From: Lacrimispora defluvii
GTDB lineage: Bacteria; Bacillota; Clostridia; Lachnospirales; Lachnospiraceae
DNA length: 64,000 nucleotides
Direction: 5' to 3'
NCBI GenBank assembly: GCA_013036995.1
Contig: JAAOXG010000039.1
Location: 124,001-188,000, forward strand
A program made the position numbers and the translations under genes. Position 1 is the first letter of the stretch; each line of letters starts with the position of its first letter. The notes under the pieces are model-generated. The model did no database searches and was not told the origin of the DNA. It saw only the letters and a program-made list of their open reading frames with translations. This document shows, one piece after another, positions 51,717 to 60,933 of this stretch.

Positions 51717-52604
51717 TTATAGCTGTGTCCTTCCGGCAATTGGTACCCCGTAACCAAAAGCCCCTTCCATAGCGCAAACCTTTGCAGCGAATGTTGCACC
51801 CTGTTTCATTGCATCCAGTAAACGCAACTCCATTTTATGATCATCCTCTTCTATCAGTTCAGCCGTTTCAGAGCTTTCTAATAAGGAACATAGAAATGCA
51901 GAAAAATAGGAATCTCCAGCACCCATTGTATCAATCACGTTCTCTGCCTGCACTGCCTTGGCATAATAAGTCTTATTTTTGTATAGCACGTAAGACCCTT
52001 CTTCCCCCACGGTTCCCAGTACGATTTTTACGCCATTCCCCTGTACTTTCCGCATTTCTCTTTCTCTGTCTTTTTCGTCTAAATGAGCACAGGACAGAAT
52101 TGCAATTGTAACATACGGGCACACCTTAATCAGATATTCATCCGTCCATCTGGTAGAAAAGTCAAATGCTATTGGCACACCTGTCTCTTTCAGCTTTTCC
52201 AGATCATCTTCAATGTAACTGTTTAGGTTTGTATAAATCAGCTGGTAATTCTTAATATAACTAAGATCCTCATCTGTAAAATTAAAAGGATTCTCCTTTG
52301 CTATTCCTCCTTTATTGGAACCAAGAAATACGCGGTCACTATTATTTAAAGTGACAAGTGCAAATCCATTCTCACCTTCAAATGTTCTGCAGCGGCTGTC
52401 ATCAATCCCAATCTTTACAAGTGTATTATGAACACAATCAGCTACCTCATCAGTTCCGTACTTCCCAAGATATGCGCATTCTAATCCATTCATAGTGGTG
52501 TAGACACAGGTATTCACGCATTGTCCGCCCGGATACATTTTTCCTCTGGAAAGATATTTATCACAGACATTATCCCCGATAGCAATTATTTTGCTGTGTT
52601 TCAT
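51717..52604 (-). CDS. PfkB-family sugar kinase, fructosamine 6-kinase type (FrlD/FraD-like)
   Basis: A 295-residue ribokinase-fold kinase with the PfkB C-terminal signature DTMGAGDSYFSAFLCSL (catalytic Asp) and the N-terminal GDNVCDKY and GGQCVNTCVYT. By context it phosphorylates a fructosyl-amino acid at O6: the neighbours encode a FrlB-type deglycase, an epimerase and a transporter. FrlD (fructoselysine) and FraD (fructose-asparagine) are alternatives that sequence alone does not separate. Confidence 0.85.
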   Translation of the reverse strand: MKHSKIIAIGDNVCDKYLSRGKMYPGGQCVNTCVYTTMNGLECAYLGKYGTDEVADCVHNTLVKIGIDDSRCRTFEGENGFALVTLNNSDRVFLGSNKGGIAKENPFNFTDEDLSYIKNYQLIYTNLNSYIEDDLEKLKETGVPIAFDFSTRWTDEYLIKVCPYVTIAILSCAHLDEKDREREMRKVQGNGVKIVLGTVGEEGSYVLYKNKTYYAKAVQAENVIDTMGAGDSYFSAFLCSLLESSETAELIEEDDHKMELRLLDAMKQGATFAAKVCAMEGAFGYGVPIAGRTQL

Positions 52605-52639
52605 CCCTTCACTTCCTTCTTTTTATTTATTCCGTTTTT

Positions 52640-53455
52640 TCAAACTAATTCCGATGTGTTATTTTTCATCCATGTCTCAATATCATCAATTGCCTGATCC
52701 GGATTATTGTAATACCGGCGATCGCATATTTCAAAAGACACGATTCCCTCAAAATTACGTTTTTTTATTGCTTCATAATATTCTTTCATAGGTAAATCAG
52801 AATCTCCTGGAACAGTATGGCCTCTGTCATTGAAATGAATATACTGAAGTCTGTCACCCAGTGCATCAAACCAAGTATCAACCGTTTCATTCCCATAAGC
52901 CATCTGATCCATATCAACCAATCCAACTACTGCCTTAGATTTAACTTCGTCTAGCATCCTCGCAATATCTTTGCTGGTAACCAGAACATTTGTTGTCGTC
53001 GTTTTGAGTTCTTCAAGTAGAAGCTTCACTCCTTTTCGCTCGCAGTAAGAAGCCAGTGTCTGTAAGGATTCAAGACAATATTCCCATGCCTCTTCTCTTG
53101 GCTGATTAAAATATCCAAATCCTGTACTAATCTGTACATTGGGGCAGCCTAAAAATTCTGCGGTATCAATTGCTCTTTGATAATAACGGATACTGGACTC
53201 CCGGGTCATTATATCCTGTGTACAAAAATTAACTGGATAAGTACAGTTCTCAGGTGTAACAGCTACAATCTCTAAATCTCTCTTTCGGATTTCTTTTTCC
53301 AGCCGAATTAACCGCTGAAGTGGATAATCAAACATATTGAGCTGTGGTGCCGAACAATATAGATCAATACAATTGAATGGAGAGCGCTCCACCTTATCTA
53401 AAAATTTTTCAATGGGATATCTGATATAATGATAACTCATTGGCGCAAATTTCAT
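52640..53455 (-). CDS. Sugar phosphate isomerase/epimerase (FrlC-like fructosamine 3-epimerase)
   Basis: About 271 residues, xylose-isomerase-like TIM barrel. Metal ligands fit LLEELKTTTTN (Glu), GLVDMDQMAYG (Asp), YIHFNDRGH (His) and GIVSFEICD (Glu). FrlC interconverts fructoselysine and psicoselysine; this homologue probably does the same for the compound used here. Start MKFAPMSYHY follows CAGGAGGAG. Located between the transporter and kinase genes. Confidence 0.85.
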   Translation of the reverse strand: MKFAPMSYHYIRYPIEKFLDKVERSPFNCIDLYCSAPQLNMFDYPLQRLIRLEKEIRKRDLEIVAVTPENCTYPVNFCTQDIMTRESSIRYYQRAIDTAEFLGCPNVQISTGFGYFNQPREEAWEYCLESLQTLASYCERKGVKLLLEELKTTTTNVLVTSKDIARMLDEVKSKAVVGLVDMDQMAYGNETVDTWFDALGDRLQYIHFNDRGHTVPGDSDLPMKEYYEAIKKRNFEGIVSFEICDRRYYNNPDQAIDDIETWMKNNTSELV

Positions 53456-53477
53456 TTCTACTCCTCCTGATCTGGTC

Positions 53478-54797
53478 TTAAAAAACAAATGCCCCAAGAA
53501 GCATTGCCACTGTTACAGATACAACCGTACAAACCAGACCTGGAATCATGTAACTATGATTAATAACAAATTTTCCAATTTTTGTTGTACCGGCAGAATC
53601 AAAAGCTAAAGCCGCTACGCATTGACCGGAAGCCGGGATAAAATAATTTGAAGAACAGGCAATCCAGCCTGCAACAATGATATTAGCAGGAAGTCCTAAT
53701 GCAATACCAATGGGAACCATGATCATCGTTGTAGAAGACTGACTGGTTGTGATGGCTCCTACAATAAATACTGCCAGGATGTAAATCCAGGGATACTGAT
53801 TGGTCAGTGCCGACATATTATCTGTGATAAAGGATGCCTGATCGCCGATAAATGTATTAACTAACCAGCAAAGCCCAAATGCTAAGATCACTGCAAACAT
53901 TCCAGTACGGAAAACTGGCTGGTCCAATACTTTATTGCTGTCAAGCTTAGTTACGAGCACCATAACTGCTGCAGCAACCAACATAAATATTTCAATAACG
54001 GTGGTAAGCGGAAGTTTTGAACCATCGGAAAGCGTTGGAACCAATGCTTTTACTGCGCCTAAAAGAACAATCCCTACCATTGCAGTTAAAAATATTGTGA
54101 CAGATGCTTTTGCTTCTTTTGAAACTTCCTTCTCCTCTTTCTGTTTTTCAGCTGATTTGATAATCTGGCCAGCCGCCACCCGCCTCTGGAATTCTGGATC
54201 ATCTGCAAGCTCTTTTCCCTTTTTGATAACTGCAAGTGCTGCTGCAACGACTCCAATCAGAGTAGCCGGAATACAGACAAACAGCAATGTAAAGATATTT
54301 ACACCTGTATAAGGTGACTCAGCCATAAATGCAAGAATCGCTACGGTAGCTGCGGATATTGGACAAGCTGTAATTGCCTGCTGTGATGAAATAACGGAGG
54401 CAGAAATTGGACGTTCCGGTCTTACCCCGGTATCAATTGAAATTTCATTAATAACTGGAAGTAAGCTGTATACTATGTGCCCCGTTCCACACATAAATGT
54501 AAAAACATAAGAAACAATTGGTGCCAATACTGTAATCATTTTAGGATTCTTTCGAAGAATCTTTTCCGCAATCATTACCAGAAAATCAAGGCCCCCACAC
54601 GCCTGCATTGTTGAAGCGGCACATATGACTGCGATCATGATCAGGATAACTGTAATTGGTGGATCAGATGGTTTCACATGTAATACGAAAGTCATGATTA
54701 ACATTCCAATGCCACCAGCAAAGGCAAGGAATGTTCCCCCTTTACGCACACCCAGGAATATAATTGCCAGGACAATAGCTAACTCTATCCAAAACAT
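53478..54797 (-). CDS. Dcu-family transporter (FraA-like)
   Basis: A 439-residue protein with about eleven membrane segments of the anaerobic C4-dicarboxylate transporter group (starts MFWIELAIVLAIIFLGVRKG; FTFMCGTGHIVYSLLPVI; SVISSQQAITACPISAAT). Dcu proteins carry C4-dicarboxylates, but the Salmonella fructose-asparagine transporter FraA belongs to the same family; in this locus uptake of a fructosyl-amino acid such as fructose-asparagine is most plausible. First gene of a minus-strand operon (transporter, epimerase, kinase, cupin-like). Confidence 0.82.
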   Translation of the reverse strand: MFWIELAIVLAIIFLGVRKGGTFLAFAGGIGMLIMTFVLHVKPSDPPITVILIMIAVICAASTMQACGGLDFLVMIAEKILRKNPKMITVLAPIVSYVFTFMCGTGHIVYSLLPVINEISIDTGVRPERPISASVISSQQAITACPISAATVAILAFMAESPYTGVNIFTLLFVCIPATLIGVVAAALAVIKKGKELADDPEFQRRVAAGQIIKSAEKQKEEKEVSKEAKASVTIFLTAMVGIVLLGAVKALVPTLSDGSKLPLTTVIEIFMLVAAAVMVLVTKLDSNKVLDQPVFRTGMFAVILAFGLCWLVNTFIGDQASFITDNMSALTNQYPWIYILAVFIVGAITTSQSSTTMIMVPIGIALGLPANIIVAGWIACSSNYFIPASGQCVAALAFDSAGTTKIGKFVINHSYMIPGLVCTVVSVTVAMLLGAFVF

Positions 54798-55045
54798 AAC
54801 AAATCCTCCTCTAGTTTATAAATTTTGTCTTTTCTTTTAAAAACAATGCGCGCACATTATTAATACTCACAACCGTTCGATTTATTTTATATTGTATCTA
54901 ATTGTATTGCTTTGTATTTAATACAATATTATATTTTTCTTGCTACCTTGTCAATAGTTATTGATTTTTTCTACATATTGTATAATTTATCAGTAATTAT
55001 TTGGGCGTTTTTCACAGTTATAAAATACAATATAATACATTTATT
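54798..55045. promoter_or_regulatory. Operator-rich intergenic region upstream of the Dcu-type operon
   Basis: This AT-rich stretch has no gene. It contains TTGTATTTAATACAA (54912-54926), a perfect palindrome with 7-bp arms, half-site-like TTGTAT words near 54892 and 54902, TATTGTATAAT near 54977, and AATACAATATAATACATT (55024-55041). Similar words occur upstream of the FrlB-like and GntR genes (56181-56274), so they are probably GntR operators coordinating the locus. Confidence 0.6.
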
Positions 55046-55090
55046 ATAAAAAAGCCCCAGCATAGAGAAGTCTCTCCATACCGGGACCTT
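55046..55090 (-). terminator. Terminator after the FrlB-like gene
   Basis: On the minus strand CCCGGTATGGAGAGA pairs imperfectly with TCTCTATGCTGGGG, followed by CTTTTTT. Confidence 0.7.
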
Positions 55091-55115
55091 ATTACGCTCC
55101 TGACATACTATATAT

Positions 55116-56129
55116 TTAGTATTCTACTTTCCACATATAACGGCGTGTTGGCAATGGATGCTTGCGTTCCTCTGCCAGCTCATGGTTATAAATCGGATAA
55201 ACATTATTAAATAAAGAGTGATTGAAATAATCGATTACAGAGGCATCAATCACAGATAAGCCAAGCTCTTTTGCATCCAGAATTTCTATGTTTTTAGCAT
55301 ATTTTTTCAAGAATACAAGTGCTCTTTCATCTAATTCCCGTGTAGAACCTTCGGAAATTTGAATCATAAATGGTCTGTTAGAATCTGTAATTTCAAATGG
55401 TCCATGGAAATACTCTCCCGTATGAATAGAACTGGAATCCAGCCACTGCATCTCCATAAATATACAGATGCTTTCCATATAAGCTGCTCCATAAGATGCG
55501 CCACTGCCCATTGTATAAATAACACGATCATTCTTTCTTGCCTTTGCAAATTCCTTTGCCCGGTCAGCCACATGATTTCTTGCATTACAAATAATTGTGG
55601 TAATCATTTTTGCACCTTCATAGAATTTGTCATAATTTGCATAACCCTCTTCTGTCTGTGCCAGAAGTTCAACTGCTATATATAAAGCACAAAGTGTCTT
55701 TTCTCCCGAATAGTCGATATTACCGGCAAGATGGTCAGGGCTTGCATCAAACGAATACAATACAATATAATCACCAAACTCTACAATCTCAGACTCCTCC
55801 AGCCATGTAAGAATAATTACGGCTGCTCCCCTTTCTCTTCCAAGCTTGGCAGCCTGAATTGTTTCTGGTGTATTACCTTTATGGCATGCAAGAACGATAA
55901 TAGAATTTTCTCCAAAATCCTTTGGTGTGCTATGGATAAATTCGCTGCTGTTGATCCAGGCTGATTTAATCTTTGCACTTTCTTTTTCCATAAATGTTTT
56001 TGCAGGATAAAGAGCTCCCAGGGATCCCCCGCATCCTACCAGATAAAGTGATCTTACACCGCCCTTATCTTTCTTTGCTTCAATTATTTCTGTTATGATT
56101 CTTTTGATATCTGGACTCTTATACGACAT
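55116..56129 (-). CDS. SIS-domain fructosamine-6-phosphate deglycase (FrlB/FraB-like)
   Basis: A 337-residue protein with two SIS domains. The first has VGCGGSLGALYPAKTF and the second YTMGSGASYGAAYMES. SSIHTGEYFHGPFEI holds the Glu/His region important in this family, and the C terminus, HPLPTRRYMWKVEY, is the characteristic FrlB/FraB end. It breaks 6-phospho-fructosyl-amino acids into glucose 6-phosphate and the amino acid. Own transcription unit with a terminator; divergent from the GntR gene. Confidence 0.88.
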   Translation of the reverse strand: MSYKSPDIKRIITEIIEAKKDKGGVRSLYLVGCGGSLGALYPAKTFMEKESAKIKSAWINSSEFIHSTPKDFGENSIIVLACHKGNTPETIQAAKLGRERGAAVIILTWLEESEIVEFGDYIVLYSFDASPDHLAGNIDYSGEKTLCALYIAVELLAQTEEGYANYDKFYEGAKMITTIICNARNHVADRAKEFAKARKNDRVIYTMGSGASYGAAYMESICIFMEMQWLDSSSIHTGEYFHGPFEITDSNRPFMIQISEGSTRELDERALVFLKKYAKNIEILDAKELGLSVIDASVIDYFNHSLFNNVYPIYNHELAEERKHPLPTRRYMWKVEY

Positions 56130-56180
56130 ATTAATTCTCCTTTTATGTTTGTTTTGTATTTTAATTTTATAGTTTTATAA

Positions 56181-56274
56181 TAATACATTATAATACATTT
56201 GTCAATAATCAAAAGATTAAATCGGTAAATATGGTTTTTTTGTATACAAACGTAGCTTATTGTATTATAATAAT
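56181..56274. promoter_or_regulatory. GntR operator cluster
   Basis: Between the divergent FrlB-like and GntR genes: tandem TAATACATTA-TAATACATTT (56181-56200), the palindrome TTTGTATACAAA (56239-56250) and ATTGTATTATAATAAT (56259-56274). All share the TTGTAT/ATACAA half-site also found upstream of the transporter operon. Confidence 0.6.
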
Positions 56275-56323
56275 TTCTATATCATAAATTTTGTAATCAT
56301 TCAGGAATCAGAGGTGAAGTTTT

Positions 56324-57040
56324 ATGGAATTAAACAGTACAGTCGCTACCCCGCTCTATCAGCAGCTTGAGAATATACTTCGCAGTGAAATTGAACGGGG
56401 AGAACGTGCCGCTGGTACGCGTATCCCAACAGAAAATGAATTAAGCGAGCAATACAATGTAAGCAGAGTAACGGTTAGGAAAGCGCTTGCCAGACTCTCA
56501 GAGCTTGGTTATCTGGAGCGGAAAACCGGTAAGGGAACTTTTGTGGCGGAAAAGAAACTGCAAAGAGGTATTTCTGCAGGTGCAATAAGCTTTACAGAAC
56601 TATGCAAGCTAATCGGAGCCATTCCTGGTGCAAAAACCACAAAAATTGCACTGGAAGACCCCACCGCCAAAGATATTGAGCTTATGAATTTAAAGCCAGA
56701 TGAAAAGATATTAGTATTAGAGCGCATCCGTTATGCGGATTCCAAACCCGTGGTATTGGAGTCAAACAGATTTCCAGAGATGTTTTCATTCCTGTTTTCT
56801 GAAAATCTGAATGATCAATCACTCTATGAAATTTTGAAAACCAAATACAACATTTTTTTAGAGCATTCTTCCAAAGAGATAGACATTATATTCGCACCCC
56901 CAAAAGAGGCCAGATCCTTAGAAATTGCAAAAGGTTATCCTTTATTGCGTATTGACAGTGTTGTACATGATTCAGAAAATACTCTCACCATTCTTTGTCA
57001 GCAACTTTGTATCGGTGATAAATTCAAATTAATAATCTGA
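56324..57040 (+). CDS. GntR-family (HutC-type) regulator of the fructosamine locus
   Basis: A 238-residue repressor: GntR winged helix (about 8-75, TENELSEQYNVSRVTVRKAL) and UTRA ligand domain (about 95-235). UTRA domains usually bind a phosphorylated sugar, here probably the kinase product. GAGGTG precedes the ATG. Divergent from the FrlB-like gene and equivalent in position to fraR/frlR. Confidence 0.88.
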   Translation: MELNSTVATPLYQQLENILRSEIERGERAAGTRIPTENELSEQYNVSRVTVRKALARLSELGYLERKTGKGTFVAEKKLQRGISAGAISFTELCKLIGAIPGAKTTKIALEDPTAKDIELMNLKPDEKILVLERIRYADSKPVVLESNRFPEMFSFLFSENLNDQSLYEILKTKYNIFLEHSSKEIDIIFAPPKEARSLEIAKGYPLLRIDSVVHDSENTLTILCQQLCIGDKFKLII

Positions 57041-57061
57041 GTAATTAAAATATACTTATAC

Positions 57062-57120
57062 AAAAAAGAACTGCCGTATAAACCGGTATACATCCGGAAT
57101 AAACGGCAGTTTCACTTTTA
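57062..57120. terminator. Terminator between GntR and DsbA-like genes
   Basis: AACTGCCGT pairs with ACGGCAGTT around an inner CCGG-containing loop, flanked by A and T runs; usable from both sides. Confidence 0.8.
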
Positions 57121-57133
57121 GCTTTCAAATATT

Positions 57134-57772
57134 TTATTTTTCAGATTCAAAGGCTTCCTGTAATGCATGAAGAAATGTATCTGGACTCTGAGCACCGGAG
57201 ACAGCATACCAATTATTAATTAAAAAATAAGGTACTCCATTGATATTCAATTTCCGGGCCATATCCTCTTCTTTTTTCACCTCTGACTTAAGATGATCGC
57301 CAGCCAATTGTATGGTCAGATCGGCAATATCAAGACCAGCTTCTTCCGCCAGCTTTAGGAGAGCTTCCCTGTCACCGATATCCAATCCTTCTTCAAAGTA
57401 TCCCTGAAAGAAACGGTTCACCAGTTGGTTCGCTTTCCCCTTTGACTTTGCATATTGAATTATTTCATGAGCCAGTCCTGTGCTATTAAGCTTTAATAAA
57501 TCAAAACGGTAATGAAGTCCGACTTCAGCTGCTGCTTTCACAATCATATCATTATTACGTTTTGCTTCCTCATAGCTGGTGTGGTACTTATCTGCAATTA
57601 CCTGATTAATATCTTTTCCTTTTACAGATTCTCCTGACATGTTCAGTTCAAAACTTCTATATACGACTTCTACTTCATCTTTATGCTCAAACTTATCTAA
57701 TGCCATTTCAAACTTCGTTTTGCCCATATAGCAGAAGGGGCAGACAAAATCGGACCAGATTTCTATTATCAT
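57134..57772 (-). CDS. DsbA-family oxidoreductase (FrnE-like)
   Basis: A 212-residue cytoplasmic thioredoxin-fold protein with the CPFC active site in WSDFVCPFCYMGK and helical insertion; the cis-Pro region is LNINGVPYFLINN. This is the FrnE/2-hydroxychromene isomerase-like branch, which in the cytoplasm isomerises or oxidises thiols. The ATG of MIIEIWSDF follows AAAGGAG. Monocistronic. Confidence 0.88.
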   Translation of the reverse strand: MIIEIWSDFVCPFCYMGKTKFEMALDKFEHKDEVEVVYRSFELNMSGESVKGKDINQVIADKYHTSYEEAKRNNDMIVKAAAEVGLHYRFDLLKLNSTGLAHEIIQYAKSKGKANQLVNRFFQGYFEEGLDIGDREALLKLAEEAGLDIADLTIQLAGDHLKSEVKKEEDMARKLNINGVPYFLINNWYAVSGAQSPDTFLHALQEAFESEK

Positions 57773-57900
57773 ACGATCAGCTCCTTTTCCTTTTTTTGGC
57801 TGTTTAAAGTATCTTCCTTTTTTGAAAGATACTTTTATTATACTGACAATTTTCAAAAAAGCAAAGGGGATTCTGATTTTTATTTTATTAATCAGCAGTA

Positions 57901-58641
57901 TTAATCTGGCTTAAAATACCAATTCCAGTCACCATGGTAGATCATCCGCTTATTCATCCCGCCATCTACAGTAATGGTTTCTCCTGTAATAAAATCCTGA
58001 TCACATAAAAATGTCACCATCTTTGAAATATCCTCTGGCGTTCCCACTTTTCCAGCCGGAATCGCAGCCACATCCTCCCGGCCAAATTCCTCCTGTTCCG
58101 TCACATTAATCCAGCCAGGTGCAATACAATTTACCAATACCTCCGGACCTAATGAGATGGCCAGTGCATGAGTCAAAGCGACGATCCCGCCTTTCGCACA
58201 TGTATAGGCTTCCGTATCAGGCTCTGACTGAAATGCACGGGAAGAAGCGATGTTAATAATCCTCCCCCGGTTCTTCTTCAATTCATCCTTGCATAAACGG
58301 CTTAATTCGAAAGGAGCCTTCAATCCAATGGATAAGGTATGGTCGAATTCTTCGTAAGTTAATCCCGACAAGATTCCTTTATTTCCCCGGCAGGCGTTAT
58401 TGACCAGAACGTCAATTCGTTTCAGATTATCAAGGGCAAATTCAACGAAACGTTTCAGGACTGCCGGATCTGCCACATCTCCATTATAATAAAACAAACC
58501 GGGGGTCTGGTTTACAAAATCCAGGGATCTGGTTTCGTCTGTGTCTATAAAACATACCAGATCTCCTGCACTGATAAAGTCAGAACATATTTGTTTCCCT
58601 ATTCCGTGAGCTCCCCCCGTCACAACTACGCCTCTGTTCAT
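57901..58641 (-). CDS. Short-chain dehydrogenase/reductase
   Basis: A 246-residue NAD(P)-dependent oxidoreductase. Cofactor motif TGGAHGIGKQ, NNACRG (for NNAG), catalytic Ser in NIASSRAFQ and the YTCAKGG Tyr-x-x-x-Lys pair are all present. Substrate unknown. The acidic residue at the end of beta2 (CFIDTDET) suggests NAD(H) preference. Start MNRGVVVTGG follows AGGGAG. It is followed on the same strand side by a DsbA-like gene and preceded by a VOC protein. Confidence 0.9.
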   Translation of the reverse strand: MNRGVVVTGGAHGIGKQICSDFISAGDLVCFIDTDETRSLDFVNQTPGLFYYNGDVADPAVLKRFVEFALDNLKRIDVLVNNACRGNKGILSGLTYEEFDHTLSIGLKAPFELSRLCKDELKKNRGRIINIASSRAFQSEPDTEAYTCAKGGIVALTHALAISLGPEVLVNCIAPGWINVTEQEEFGREDVAAIPAGKVGTPEDISKMVTFLCDQDFITGETITVDGGMNKRMIYHGDWNWYFKPD

Positions 58642-58675
58642 AGTCTTCTCCCTGTTCAAAAACCATCATATAACT

Positions 58676-59035
58676 CTATCCATGCTGCACAATCTGTACT
58701 TCCAGACCATTGGGGTCTTCCACAAAAAAGAAAGTGGTGGAAGGTGTCGGTGAAAAGGGACCGCTTTTAATTTCTATCTGATTCTGCTTTATCTGCGCCA
58801 TAGCTTCTTCAATGGATGGAACTTCAAACCCAATTGACAGCCCTTTGCTCTCCTGGGAAATACCGTTCTGTTCGATTAATTCAATGAGCGCATTGCCCGG
58901 CTCTCCAAGCATGGCGATTTTCATATCGGGTCCTGCTTCAAATTGACTTACAATGCCAAGACCAATGATGTTGTGGTAGAACCGGATTGATTCTTCTAAA
59001 GATTTAACATGAATGGTTGTCCAACAAAACTTCAT
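58676..59035 (-). CDS. VOC-family (glyoxalase I-like) protein
   Basis: A 119-residue protein with the paired beta-alpha-beta-beta-beta modules of the vicinal-oxygen-chelate family. Probable metal ligands are His9 in TTIHVKS, Glu in LIELIEQ and the C-terminal Glu in GLEVQIVQHG. It could isomerise a hemithioacetal or confer resistance; the family is too broad to say. Begins 32 bases after the ABC transporter operon ends, and ends 34 bases before the SDR gene. Confidence 0.82.
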   Translation of the reverse strand: MKFCWTTIHVKSLEESIRFYHNIIGLGIVSQFEAGPDMKIAMLGEPGNALIELIEQNGISQESKGLSIGFEVPSIEEAMAQIKQNQIEIKSGPFSPTPSTTFFFVEDPNGLEVQIVQHG

Positions 59036-59067
59036 ATCCTGCCTCCATATTTACTAAAATAGTTTTA

Positions 59068-60933
59068 TTAAGCTGCCTCAAACTGACTGTTATAGAGCTG
59101 TGAATAAAATCCGTTCTTTGAAAGCAGCTCCTCATGGCTTCCGCTTTCGATAATATCACCATCCTTCATAACCAGAATTAAATCTGCATTTTTAATGGTT
59201 GAAAGCCGGTGCGCGATCACAAACGAAGTTCTTCCTTTTGTGAGCTGATCCATAGCCGTCTGTACCATACGTTCTGTACGGGTATCAACGGAGCTTGTGG
59301 CTTCATCAAGGATTAATAAAGGTGCGTTTTGTATCATGGCTCTGGCAATGGTAATCAGCTGCTTCTGGCCTTCTGAAAGACTGGCCTTATCATTTAGTAT
59401 TGTATCATAACCCTTTGGTAATGTCATAATAAAATGATGCAGTCCTACTGTTTTGCAGGCATTGATCACATCTTCCTCCGTCACCCCCTGCTTGCTGTAA
59501 ATAATATTTTCCCTTATGGTTCCTTCAAAAATCCAGGTATCCTGTAATACCATACTAAACTGTGCATGCACATTCTCTCTTGGTACCTGATTTACCGGTG
59601 TCCCGTCAATCAGAATTTTCCCTCCATCTGTCTCATAAAATCTCATAAGCAGATTGACCATGGTAGTCTTTCCGGCTCCCGTAGGACCAACAATAGCCAC
59701 CTTCTGCCCTGCGTCAATTTTTGCAGAAAAATTATTGATTACCGGCTTATTGGGTGTGTAACCAAATCTGACATTTTTAAATTCCACAGTTCCTTTTACA
59801 TCAGTCAAAACATTCTTTTTCTCTGATTCATTCTCAAGTTCCTCTTCATCCAGGAATTCAAAAACACGTTCACTTGCTGCTGCAGTCCTCTGAAGATTAT
59901 TCATCGCCTGAGCAATCTGGGATAACGGCTGGGTAAATAAACGGATATACAGCATAAATGCCACAATCACACCAAAGGTGATGGTTCCCTTCATAGCAAG
60001 AGCTGCACCAACCACACAGACAGCAACATAGCCGAAGTTTCCCACAAAGTTCATCAGAGGCATCATGAGTCCTGAAAGAAACTGTGATTTCCATGCACTG
60101 CTGTATAAACTGCGGTTGCTGTTTTCAAAAGCATCTTTCGCTTCCCTGCTGCCATTATAAACCTTAACAACATTATGACCGGTATAAACTTCCTCAATCA
60201 GCCCATTAATCTGACCTAATTCTGTCTGCTGCTGCTTAAAGTATTTCTGTGACTGTTTCATAATAATCATCATGAAACTAAAACCTATTACGCTGGAACC
60301 TACCGCAGTCAGCGCAAGAATCCAGCTGTTATAAAACATCATGATCAAAGAACCGGCCAGCATGGTAAAAGCAGTAATTAAAGTTCCAACACTTTGATTT
60401 AATGTCTGTCCGATGGCATCCACATCATTGGTCACACGGCTTAATACATCTCCAATGCTTACGGAATCAAAGTATTTCAAAGGCAGGCGGTTCATTTTCC
60501 GGGAGATATCTGTCCTCATCTTTTTGGAGATAACCTGTGTAATGGTTGCCATAACCAGACTCTGTATATAGTTTAACAGCAGAGAAACTGCGTAAAATAC
60601 AGCCAGTGTCCGCCCAATTTTTAAAACCCCTTTCATGTCAATGGTTCCAGGAACAGGCGACCCATTTATCATGGCAGGAAGCCCTTTCATGATTTCATTT
60701 GTTAAATTTTTTAATTGATCCGGTCCAATAATCTGTAATATGGTTCCAGCCGCAGCTGCAGCCAGCGCAAAGATGATGGCAGGAAGATATTGTTTGCAAT
60801 ACGCCAGCAGCTTTGTCATCGTAGTATTAAAGTTTTTCGGTTTTTCCACAACCTGCCCCATAGATCCCTTTCCCATGGAACCGCCTGACATTGGACCTGT
60901 ATGGGAATTCTTTTTTCCTTGTTGTTCACTCAT
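59068..60933 (-). CDS. ABC exporter subunit with canonical ATPase site
   Basis: A 621-residue half-transporter: a 40-residue Gly/Met/Ser-rich N-terminal tail, six membrane helices (about 40-335) and an ATPase domain (about 380-615) with Walker A GPTGAGKTT, a Q-loop, signature LSEGQKQ (Glu for Gly at the third position), Walker B LLILDEATSSVD with catalytic Glu, and the H-loop IAHRLST. It pairs with the overlapping upstream gene as a heterodimeric multidrug exporter. Confidence 0.92.
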   Translation of the reverse strand: MSEQQGKKNSHTGPMSGGSMGKGSMGQVVEKPKNFNTTMTKLLAYCKQYLPAIIFALAAAAAGTILQIIGPDQLKNLTNEIMKGLPAMINGSPVPGTIDMKGVLKIGRTLAVFYAVSLLLNYIQSLVMATITQVISKKMRTDISRKMNRLPLKYFDSVSIGDVLSRVTNDVDAIGQTLNQSVGTLITAFTMLAGSLIMMFYNSWILALTAVGSSVIGFSFMMIIMKQSQKYFKQQQTELGQINGLIEEVYTGHNVVKVYNGSREAKDAFENSNRSLYSSAWKSQFLSGLMMPLMNFVGNFGYVAVCVVGAALAMKGTITFGVIVAFMLYIRLFTQPLSQIAQAMNNLQRTAAASERVFEFLDEEELENESEKKNVLTDVKGTVEFKNVRFGYTPNKPVINNFSAKIDAGQKVAIVGPTGAGKTTMVNLLMRFYETDGGKILIDGTPVNQVPRENVHAQFSMVLQDTWIFEGTIRENIIYSKQGVTEEDVINACKTVGLHHFIMTLPKGYDTILNDKASLSEGQKQLITIARAMIQNAPLLILDEATSSVDTRTERMVQTAMDQLTKGRTSFVIAHRLSTIKNADLILVMKDGDIIESGSHEELLSKNGFYSQLYNSQFEAA

